Origin: Sphaerulina vaccinii
Lineage: Eukaryota; Ascomycota; Dothideomycetes; Mycosphaerellales; Mycosphaerellaceae
Direction of reading: 5' to 3'
Length of the DNA: 64,000 nt
NCBI GenBank assembly: GCA_022570795.1
Contig: JAKUDP010000013.1
Coordinates: 1,504,524 to 1,568,523 of the forward strand
Of this stretch, positions 40,778 through 50,759 are shown in pieces; the stretch's first letter is position 1; the number at the start of each line of letters is the position of its first letter. The notes below the pieces were generated by a model. It was not told the DNA's origin. It saw only the letters and a program-made list of their open reading frames with translations, and searched no databases. Position numbers and translations under genes: made by a program.

Positions 40778-42007
40778 CTAGTCTCCCTCCTGGCACTGCG
40801 CAGCGGCCCCCAGTGGCTTCGTTTCTCCATGGTCCAGCTTGATCTTCGTTTCCTCTGCAGTACGAGGCACTTTATTTTCTGAAGCATCCACGGAGTTCCG
40901 TCGACCAGAAGGAATTTGCATATCCAGCGGATCTCGACCAAGTCGAGTCAGTGCTTTGTTCAGCCGTCCATACACTGTGCGGAAGTGTCGTTGCAAACTC
41001 GATGCAATCTGCGTCACAGACCACGCTTGGTCGTACAACCTTAATGCCTCATCGTCCTCTGACGGAGTCCACTTGCCTTTTCTCATGGGCAGCACACAAC
41101 CAGCCAGTGCACGATAGCGCATCCGTACCACTTCATAACGTCGGCCGTCCAGATACGACGTGACTTCCTTCAAGCTTAGGCCCTGCTCGCGCAGCGTCAG
41201 AATCGTCTGATCTTCAGCAGGAGTGAACGCCTTAGGTGTCGCTTTTTTCAAGAATTGAAGAGAAGGCGACTTGCCTATCATCCGTTGCAAAGCCTGATAC
41301 GAGCGACCAAGCTCCCGAGAGACCTGATGTAGAGTAGCACCCTCGGCTGAGCGACTGATAACATGCTGTTCGTCACTTCCAGTCCACGGCCGAGAGAGTC
41401 TCCCAGATGACCTGACGTGAGGTGGGCACGTGGCAATGTATCTACGACGAATTGAGCTGGGATCGCATCCTAGATCTTTCGAAATCTGGTTGTAAGTTTC
41501 CCCAGCATTTACACGGTTCTTTATGGTGTCGTCGAACTCGTCAGAAGCCAAGCCACTCGATGCGAGTAGCCGACTTTTGCGATCTGGCCGCTTTTGCCTT
41601 GATAGCTCGACATCGCCGACTTCTGGTCTGTACCTCAAATAATGTCGCCAGCGTCTCGAGGAACCATAGGTACGGCCAAGCAGAGCATCTATAGCGCCAT
41701 ATTTTGTGCCCCTAGCAACCTCTCGCAGGATAATCGCGTCTTCTGCATCGGTGAAGAACCGAGGCTAACTCTTCGTGTTTCGCGTGGGACCAGCAGTATC
41801 TACCGTCTTCGCAAGCGAGTCGCCAATATTGGGGTTACCCTCAGATGCTCTCACATCTGCTACTGCATTGGAGCTCTGTGACAGAGTTCCTTGGCATATT
41901 TGAGGTGAGATGGATATCTGTCGCCGACAGGTAGTCGCCCAGGCTAGACGTGGAGAGAGTCTGGGCCAGACTGATACGAACGGAGCGCGCATAAAGCTAC
42001 CAAGCAT
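40778..42007 (-). pseudogene. Myb/SANT-like repeat protein 3, interrupted by an in-frame TAG
   Basis: From the ATG at 42,007 the frame gives MLGSFMRAPFVSVWPRLSPR and then AWATTCRRQISISPQ: five Arg and no acid in 40 residues, a strong mitochondrial-presequence profile. A Ser/Asn-rich linker follows until a TAG at 41,767-41,765. The same frame continues right after the stop with a full first repeat (FFTDAEDAIILREVARGTKYG...LLGRTYGSSRRWRHYL) and four more (EFDDTIKNRVNAGETY, PWTGSDEQHVISRSAEGATL, AFTPAEDQTILTLREQG, KWTPSEDDEALRLYDQAWS), to the true stop at 40,778. So presequence, linker and five repeats are intact apart from one stop codon. Alternatives are a 39-nt intron (41,803-41,765, GTAGAT...TTAG), shorter than any other intron here, or stop-codon readthrough. 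Confidence 0.75.
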
Positions 42008-42341
42008 GTTCGTGGTAGGCCAGATCCATGAGGTAGCTTCAGGCAGGTCGATAGTGCGATGCTGAGTTGTCCGTGCCAATGCAGGTAGACAGGAATCGTG
42101 ACAAATTGAAAAATGCAGGCTGGTCTTCTTCCCTCTCGATCTCTAGCCCTGTTCGACAGCAGCGAGTACGGACTGCCAGTTGCTATATCTTGTGTGCACA
42201 GGTCCTTCTTGGCTGACTGAGGGACGCGTCTTCGCGCGAGTCTTGACGATATCACGCGAAAATGCGCATGGGCACACTCTGCAAAGGATCGAACGACGCT
42301 CGGATGACTCTCTAAATGGTAGAAAGATAATGTTGCATTGT
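42008..42341. promoter_or_regulatory. Upstream region of Myb-like gene 3
   Basis: Normal-composition upstream sequence; an open frame in the minus direction runs through it (42,399-41,944) but has no independent support. The inverted-repeat arm at 42,342-42,385 lies just upstream. Confidence 0.4.
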
Positions 42342-42385
42342 AGTTGAACCGGCGAATCCTAAAATGAGGCAGAACTCGGACCACC
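42342..42385 (+). repeat. Left arm of an imperfect inverted repeat
   Basis: The 23 bases at 42,363-42,385 are the exact reverse complement of 42,809-42,831, and similarity continues outward for about 20 more bases (GTTGAACCGGCG versus GTTGAAGCGGCG). The arm reads CCGAGTTCTGCCTCATT on the minus strand, upstream of Myb-like gene 3. Confidence 0.85.
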
Positions 42386-42808
42386 ACCTTACCCCACATC
42401 TGATCTCGACTTGCTCGACTTCGAAGAGACGCGAAGGCATCTCTATCTTAGAAAAAACATTTATATAAGACTTCTCTAATTGTCGTAGAATGCTCGAAAA
42501 ATGTATATGCGAAGCTCTTATAACGTACTTTTCCTCGAAAGTTGTCGTTTAAAATATTAGTAGGCAATCCCTAATACTTAGCGCTGCGCTACCTAATATT
42601 TGATTCAGTACCCTTTAATATTAACTAATATTATTATTTCCAATATCGAGAAAATGGATCGATATACCGGCTTATATACGTTGTGCAAATGCTTTTTATA
42701 TAGCAAAGTATGCGTATAAGTGTTGCGTTAGTATCGATGTTGCGACGTTCAGATTTGCGACCGACAGAAGTTGAAAATCTCTAAGTCCACTTCAAGTCCG
42801 AAAGCGGA
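42386..42808. other. AT-rich spacer between inverted-repeat arms
   Basis: 423 bp, AT-rich from about 42,440 to 42,740, with no reading frame. It could be the body of a small terminal-inverted-repeat element (MITE-like) or simply a RIP-affected intergenic stretch between two duplicated promoters. Confidence 0.5.
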
Positions 42809-42852
42809 GGTGGTCCGAGTTCTGCCTCATTATAAGGACCGCCGCTTCAACC
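42809..42852 (-). repeat. Right arm of the imperfect inverted repeat
   Basis: Partner of 42,342-42,385. It is followed on the plus strand by CT-rich sequence that looks like the 5' leader of another gene. Confidence 0.85.
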
Positions 42853-43260
42853 GACCCGCGCTCCAGCGCTGCTCGTACAAGCTCTTGTTCTTCCTTCTTC
42901 ATCATCTCCGTCCGATCACTGCACCGCTCTTTGCCAGCGATCACGAGCACTGCAACACACTTCTCCGGCTCTCCTTCGCTGCACGATACTCTTGACAGCT
43001 TCAGTCACCACCCAACACCATCACCACACCCATTGGCCAGGTAAGAACTGATACCACCACCGCAAACCTAGTGCATCGGTCGATTTCTTTCATGCTGGCG
43101 AGCTGCGACATCCGATGCCCGAGGATTCGTGGTTTGATCGTACTAGCCACCACGCCAGCCACCTTCGTGCCTGCCTGCATTAATAAACCAGTCTAGCAGC
43201 GCTGCTCCAGGGGGTTCGGTAGGGCGATATTCGTTCCCAACGTAGCGTTGACGAGATTTA
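42853..43260 (+). pseudogene. Possible 5' leader of a gene truncated by the transposon block
   Basis: The sequence returns to normal composition and has the look of a fungal 5' UTR: CT-rich, then CACCACCCAACACCATCACC and CCATTGGCCAG/GTAAGAAC, an excellent 5' splice site. No matching acceptor or coding exon follows before the AT-rich block begins at about 43,300. I infer that transposon insertion removed the body of the gene, or that the gene reads through a leader intron now lost. Confidence 0.3.
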
Positions 43261-43299
43261 TTCCCCGAACCAAGTTGTAGCGCTAGAGCAACTCGCCTA

Positions 43300-46050
43300 G
43301 GTTTACTTTAACTAGATACTTGTTATAATAGCTATCTAAGTTAGGCGAGTAATATAGATAGTCGATTATATAAATACTAATACTATCTATAATATATAGC
43401 TTAATTACTAGAATAATAAAGATAGAGGCTATAATATTAGTACTATTATTTTATTCTACTAGTTAATAAAGTTATAGAAGCCTATAGAAGTAGTTAGTAT
43501 TTTATATATACTATATTATTATAATATAGTAAAATAGAAAATTACTTACTCTACTAGTATTTAATATTCTAGAAAAAGCTATAGAAACTACTAGTAATAA
43601 AGTATATCTCGAGTAGTTTATACTAGGTTATAGAGCTATAGATTATATAAATTAGGTTTATAAAACTAATTAGAAAAGAATTCTAGAAGTTACTAAAGTA
43701 AGAAAGTACTATTATACTACTATATTAAATAAGTATAAGGTAAAAGGCCTATAGTAGTATAAGTAGTCTACTAATATACTATATAATAGATAGATTAGTA
43801 TAGAATAGGCTATATAGAAAGATATTATAATAATAGTAATTCTAAGTAAGTATAACTAGAATTCTATTAATATTTTAAATACTACTACTTAAAGCACGTC
43901 TAGCAAAGATACTTAGAATATAGTTCTTATTAGGCTCTAGTTTAGCCTAATAGGCCTTAGTAATCTCTATTCTAGTAGCCTAAGTAATATTAGATCTATT
44001 CTATAGTACTATATTATTTTAAAGTAAGACTTAATTTATATATTTCTATAAGTTTTATTAGTAAGTATATTAGCTATATATATAGTAGTACCTTCCTACT
44101 AGAATTAGTCTCGCTATCTATAGCTTTATAGTACTACTAGTATAGAAAGCCTAGGCTTCTAGTATATTTCTACTTTCGATTATAATAAGGCAAGTATCTA
44201 TATATATAGTTAGTAACTACTTCGAGAATATTTTAATACTTATATAGGTAAAAACTATATAATAGATAGATTCTAGTATAGTACTTATATAGTTTAGATA
44301 GTTCGTAGAGCGAGGCTCTCTAAAACCTAGGTATTTTAAGTAAGTCTTATAGTATTACCTTCTACTATTTAAATAATATAGTCTATCTAGGTACTCTACT
44401 TCGGTCTAATATACTCGTCTATGTCGCCTATACGAAGTCCCTAGAAAAAGATAGAGTTAGAATAGCTATTTTTACTAAAGCTCTCTTAATAATTATATTA
44501 GCTTCTACCTATAGTAATATTATTATAAATCTATATACCTCGGTTACCTAGGTCGTAATTCCTATAGATATATATAGTAGGAGGTTCTAAAATATTACTA
44601 CAAATTCTATTATAGTATATATAAGTACTAGTAATAATTCTAAAGTAAAAGTTATTAAGTATTATTCTAGTATAATATAAGATTATAAAAGTAGTATATA
44701 GTTATATAGTACTAAGATTATTTAAATATAGTATCTTACTATAGCTTATATTATATAAATTCTTATTTCTATTAGTAATATCTATTAGCTACTATAGTAC
44801 TTGTTCTAATAGAGTTCTAGCCTAATTTTACTAAATAATATATTTATAATTATAGTCGTCGAAGAGAAGATATATAATTATATTAGTAGTAATTTATATA
44901 GTACCTTCCTATACTTCTCGAGTATTCTATAGTTCTTAGAGTTATAGCGAGTTTAATATAATAGTAAGTATTTTAGGTCTATAAAGTAATCTATATACTA
45001 GTATATTAGTTAGGAACTAATTATAATAAATTTAGTTATCTAGATTTCTAAGTAGATTTCCTAGGCCTCGTATACTACTATAGGGAACTTTAGTATAATA
45101 AGCGTCTACTACTAGTATAGTATATCTACTACTAATTTCGAAAAGTAATAATATATTAGCTTTAATAAGGTCCTATATAGTCTCTCGAGTAGTAGAGTCG
45201 ATATTATTCTAGGTAGTTCGATTCTCTTCGATATTCTTATCTAGTAACTACTTAATATAGAACTCGACTCTAGTAGTTACTTCGATAGTATTCTCTTAGC
45301 TTCGTATATCTTTTAGCTAAAGGTCTAGATTAATATCTTTATTATTCTTATTAAGGCGCGAGTTATTAATAGAGGTGCTCCTATTAGCCTTATTTATTCT
45401 TCTTAATACTTTTAAAACTATTTTATATAAAAGTATACCTCGAAACTTTATAAAAGTTGCTATTTTGGCGCTACTTATTTAGTAATATATAGAAGTAAGT
45501 ATTATAGGTAGGAGGTAGATAGGAAGGTAGGTATACTTATATTTAGATATAGATACTATAGATAGGCTATATAGACTCTATACTACTATATAGGTAGTTC
45601 TAATTAATAGAATATAGCTTAAAGAAAGAAAGTTCTCTTTTTAAGTATTAGAGAAGATTCTTCTCTATAGGATAGTATATATAATTTACTTATATATTTT
45701 TATAGTCTAGGTAGGCTCTTAGCCTCCTATATCTACTTTAGGTATATTATAGGTAATACCTATAATATTACTCTCTTCCTAGCTATAAGCCTCTAGGCTT
45801 TATATAAAAAAAAGAAGCTATAGTACTTAGGTAGAGTTATATAACCTTTCTAGGCTATACCTAAGTTTTAGTTATATATACTAAAACCTTTCTTAGTACC
45901 TAGCAAGATAGGCAAAGTAGGCTTATATAAATATAGGAAGTAGGTACCTTTCTAGAAACTTTTGCTAGTATATATATAGTTAGGACTAATAGGCTAATAA
46001 GATATTTAGTAAAGCGCTAGTTTATTAGAGTAGCGCTAATAGAATATTCT
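43300..46050. repeat. AT-rich, RIP-like degenerate repeat sequence, unassigned
   Basis: Composition changes sharply at about 43,300 to A/T runs dominated by TA, with few CA and TG dinucleotides. No frame longer than a few dozen codons is open. It probably includes the 3' LTR and tail of the adjacent minus-strand Gypsy element, but I could not define LTR borders by eye. Confidence 0.6.
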
Positions 46051-48221
46051 AACTAAGTATAGGATATTTTCGATAATAGTATTAGTAGGCTCTATAGTAG
46101 GGACGTTATATCCCTTCTATTTTATAATATAGTAAAAATATATATAGCCTCTATAACTCTAGCAATCGACTTTAGAGTCTATAATCTCTTTAACTTTCTA
46201 TTCTTTAACTCCTTCTACTTCGACTAGTAGTAGAAGTACCTAGCGCTAGAAGTAGTATAGGTCTATAGTAGTAGAGGATAGTAGGTTATTATTAAATACT
46301 AAGTAGATTTTTATAGATAGTAGAAGGTCGAGTCGATAGATATACGACTTTACTTCTAGAATCTAAAAGAGCTCTAGGTTCTTCTAGTCGAGCTTTTTTT
46401 TTAGGTATAGAGTCTTAATATTCTAGGCGTCTAGCTAGACTTCCTATCCTTTATAGAAATAATAGAAGAAAGTATAGTTCTAGTTTATAGTATTTTTATA
46501 TTTTAACTATACTAGGCTAGTCTCGGCTTTTAGATAATCTAGAATAGCTTTTATATTATTAGTAAAAAAGGCTATATTCCTACTAATAGAGGTAGTTATT
46601 AGAAGAAGAGCTTCAATTCCTAGAAGTAGCTAGTATCTATAGGTAGTAAAAAATAGAGATATTCCTATAGTTTTAGAAAAGATAGAGTTAGTAGAGAACT
46701 TAGTTAGAGATAGCTACTCTACCTAGTTATTCTATAAGTAGGAGATATATACTTAGAGGTATTATTCTAGAACTATATTTAGCCTCTTAGTCTAGCTATT
46801 AGTCTATAGGTAGAAGGTAGTAGAGAGTAAAGCTTTAATTTTAAGCCTCTAACTTAGGTACTTCTAGAAATTAGATATAAACTTTATATTATAGTTAAAA
46901 ATAATATTAATTAGCTTTCTATATAGGTAGAAGATATTCTAAATAAAAAGACGCGCTATCTCTTTAGCGCTATTAGTCGAATAGTAGGAAATATAGTATT
47001 ATAGCTTAGTTAGGTAGTCTACTACTACTAGAATTATATCGAACTTTTCTAATATAGGTAGGTAGGTAGTAAAGTCTATAGATATATTATTCTATACTTA
47101 GTTAGGCGTCGGCAAAGGTTATAGAAGGCTCCTATTCCTCTAGTAGTTTAGCTTAATTCGTCTATAGATCTTATAGTTATATACCTAGTAGTAGATATAA
47201 GAGCTTATTCCTAGCTAGTAGTAGTCTTAAAAGACTAGTTAGAAGGTATATAATCTTCCTAGGTACCCTATAGTAGAAATTATATAATAGAGATTTATAA
47301 TCTAGTTATAGAGTTTATTATTATCTAGAATATATAGTCTATTATAGTAGAAGAGGTAACCTCCCTTCTCCTAATACTAGGCTAGTTATATTCTTAGATA
47401 GCGGCTCTTACCCTCTTATAGAGTATAGAGAATACTATATAAGATCTTATTATTTTAGTAGCTTTAGTTTATAAAGTCTTAAATCTTTTTAGAAATTAAT
47501 ACTCTCTCTTCTTAGAGTTCCTAGCTAGGGTCTAGATTAGTCGGGTTTCCTCTACTAACTAGATAGGCAAAGAGCTAGGTAGGAGTACTTAGAATAGTCT
47601 ATATTATAATTTAGTCTAAGAATATAACCTTTTTTCTCTAATATATCGAGGCTATACTTAGTAGTAGTACTTCGAGGTTCTTGCGTTTTAGTACTACCTA
47701 GCTCTAGTATTATAAGTATTTATTCCCCTCTTTAGGTAAATTATCTAACCTTCTAGTTAGGAAGTCGGGTTTTTACCTAAGTTTCCTAGGTTAGTATATA
47801 ATTATAAATCTAAAATAGAATAGAAATTCGGACTAGCGAGCTTAGTAGTAGTTAAGCTATTTCGAGATTATAAAGTACTCGAGGTTATAGTAGTCTAAAA
47901 GTATTTTAATTAGATATTCTATATTCTCTAACTTAGAGCACTATTTTTTAAAGTAGTAGATAATTACTAGAAGTTTTTTATTATATATCTTATAGTTATA
48001 CTTAGTAGAACTATACTTTTTCGAAAAGAATATAATAGGTTAGAGTATCCTATTATTATTATACTAGAAAATTACTTCTATAGAAATATAGTCTAAAGTA
48101 TCTATTTTAATAATAACTTCCTTTATCTAATTAAATAGCGCTAGTATAGGTCTATCGAGGAAAGTTTTCTATAGTTCCTCGAATATAGACTAGTAGTTCT
48201 AATTCTAGGTAAATAGAGTAT

Positions 48222-48572
48222 TATTATAGTTCTAATATAGAGTAACAATAACTATTCGCTTAGAATATATAAATAGATAGAAGACCTATAAAGAAGCTAC
48301 TTATACTAAAGAGATTAGAGTAATTAAAATTAAAGTAATTAAAGAAATTAAAGTAATTAAAGTAATTAAAGTAATTAGGGAATAGTAACTCTAAAGTACG
48401 AGGCTACGAGTATATAGATAATACTTTCTAACTAGTAGATAGGAGCTTTATATTTAACTTATTCGAAGTATCTAATATATACTATTTAGATCTACTACTT
48501 TTAGAAGCTAGAAGATATTACTATAAAAAAATATACTCTATTACTCTAATAATAACAAAGTAGGTTCTAATA
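48222..48572 (+). repeat. 5' LTR of the Gag-only element (351 bp)
   Basis: Begins TATTATAGTTCTAATATAG and ends TTCTAATA. It includes a short array of 9-bp AAAGTAATT units (about 48,310-48,380). Confidence 0.8.
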
Positions 48573-50336
48573 ACTTTAAGTACTACTCTAGAGCTCTTTA
48601 TATATATCTAGAAGTAATATAACTCGAAGCCTATTATAATAGTAGCTATTAATAGGTATTATAGAGTATATAAGTAATATATCGATTATAAGAAGTAGAA
48701 AATAATTAATACCTTCTATAAGCTCTATAAGTATATAGAAGTATACTAGAGACCTAAAGTATCTATACTAGAGATATTTAATAGAACTAAAAATAAGTTA
48801 GAGGCATTTTAGCTATAGGTTTAGCTATACCTTTACTTTAACCTATACTAGTTTAATAGCGAGGCTAGTAAGGTCTTATATACTATATTCTTCCTAAGAG
48901 GAAGAGCTACTAAAAGATTTCGACTATACTTTAAGAACTAGCTTTATAACTAGAGCAAAAGAGAAACTCTAAAGATAGAAACTAGAAAGATCTTCTATAA
49001 TTATAATAAGTTCGAGACAAAACTCGATAACCTATATAGAATACCTAATAAGGAGGTATATACTAACTAACATATCCGACAACTTAGATAAACTACTTCT
49101 ATAGTAGTCTATACTTTAGAGTTCTAAGGATACTCTACTAATCTTATATAGAACAATACTATATTCTATTCCTAGTTCTACCTAGGGCTTAAAAATAATA
49201 TTAAAGCCGAACTATCCCGAAACTCTAGCCTAACTATACTAGAAGCAATAGTTAAAGTAGTAAAGGAAATCGATAAGAGACTCTAGGAGCTAAAGTATAA
49301 TTAGTTTGTATAGCCTAGATTCTAGAGACCTACCTAGAGTAGAAGAGGGGGCTTTAAGGCTAGAAGTTATAACTCTAGATATAGAGATTCTATAGAATTA
49401 GATATTACTAAAAAAGAAAGAAAGCAAATATAAAGCTTTACCTATTATATATATAGTAAGGAAGGCTACTATATAAGGAACTATAAAAAAAAACAAAGTT
49501 AACTAAGAGTTTAATATAATAACTCTAGTTAATATATACTAGGAATATAAAAATATTATCTTAAAATCTACCTAGTAGAAAACCTAAAGAACTACTATAC
49601 TATAGTCTCTTATTATAGTAAGTTAGAAGAAAAAAGACTCTCTAAAAAATTATCTAGTAGAATATCTATAAAAGTACTCTAATCTTAAAAAGGTATTTTA
49701 AAAATACTATAGAAAGTAGATAGATACTCTAGAATTTCTATACTAGAAGATACTAAAAAAGAAAGGAAAGAATTAGAAGGAGGCTTCTCTACTTCTAGCT
49801 TTTTAAAAGCTTTAGTAGTAGTATTATTAGTATAATACTTAGCGAGGTATAGCTACTTTCTAAGATATATCTTCTTTATCTACTTTTTAGATAGCTTCTA
49901 CTAGTTTTAAAAAAGGTATTAAAAAATCTCTACCTCTTCCTCCTCTAAGAACTTAATATTATAATAAAGCTTCTTCTAAGTAGAATAGAGCTTTTCCTAC
50001 TAGGTAAAAGCTAGAGAAATATTATAGAAACTATAATTATACTTAATATACTCTAAATATTTTAAGAAGTAAGAACTAATAATATACTAAAAATAAGCTT
50101 TACTAGATATAAGTTTCGTAGACTAATAGTTTATATAAGAAGCTATTTTAATACTAGATATTTTTATATTAGTAATAAAGTCTTTATAATAAAAAGTAGA
50201 TTTACTTTTATATCTAGGTTAATAAAAGAAAGTAGTTAATAAGAGAGTTAAAAAAGATATTATTATAAAGTAATAATAGAGGGAACTTTAGTTACTAAGT
50301 AAGCTTTAGAATAAAGCTAGGCTAGATAGAGGATAG

Positions 50337-50759
50337 TATTATAGTTCTAATATAGAGTAATAATAACTATTTGCTTAGAATATATAAGTAGATAGAAGAC
50401 CTATAAAGAAGCTACTTATACTAAGAAGATTAGAGTAATTAAGATTAAAGTAATTAAAGTAATTAAAGTAATTAAAGTAATTAAAGTAATTAAAGTAATT
50501 AAAGTAATTAAAGTAATTAAAGTAATTAAAGTAATTAAAGTAATTAAAGTAATTAAGGTAATTAGGGAATAGTAACTCTAAGATACGAGGCTACGAGTAT
50601 ATAGATAATGCTTTCTAACTAGTAGATAGGAGCCTTATACTTAACTTATTTGAAGTATCTAATATATACTATTTAGATCTACTACCTTTAGGAGCTAGAA
50701 GATATTACTATAAAGGAATATACTCTATTACTCTAATAATAACAAAGTAGGTCCTAATA
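50337..50759 (+). repeat. 3' LTR of the Gag-only element (423 bp)
   Basis: Same borders as the 5' LTR, 72 bp longer because its 9-bp AAAGTAATT array (about 50,430-50,575) has eight more units. Confidence 0.8.
50428..50575 (+). repeat. 9-bp tandem repeat array (AAAGTAATT)n
   Basis: Roughly 14 consecutive near-identical units inside the 3' LTR; the corresponding array in the 5' LTR has about 6. Confidence 0.95.

Larger units (their letters stand above)
48222..50759 (+). mobile_element. Gag-only (non-autonomous) LTR retrotransposon inserted in the Gypsy element
   Basis: Two direct repeats flank a 1,764-bp interior. Repeat termini are TA...TA, consistent with RIPed TG...CA. Flanking 5-bp sequences AGTAT (48,217-48,221) and GGTAT (50,760-50,764) match except for one G/A difference, a target-site duplication. 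Joining the flanks restores the Gypsy RT-RNase H frame (K-D-T-L-F). The interior on the plus strand holds a retroviral-type Gag (48,780-49,300: KNKLEAF, FFLRGRATKRFR-like, FYLGLKNNIKAEL) and a CCHC knuckle remnant at about 49,436-49,500 (Y-Y-I-Y-S-K-E-G-Y-Y-I-R-N-Y). No protease, RT, RNase H or integrase is seen, so mobilisation by another element is inferred. Confidence 0.82.

Noticed and set aside
50428..50575. 9-bp repeat array considered as a CRISPR-like or telomere-like array
   Set aside because: Units are contiguous without spacers and lie inside an LTR; the unit is not a fungal telomere repeat (TTAGGG).
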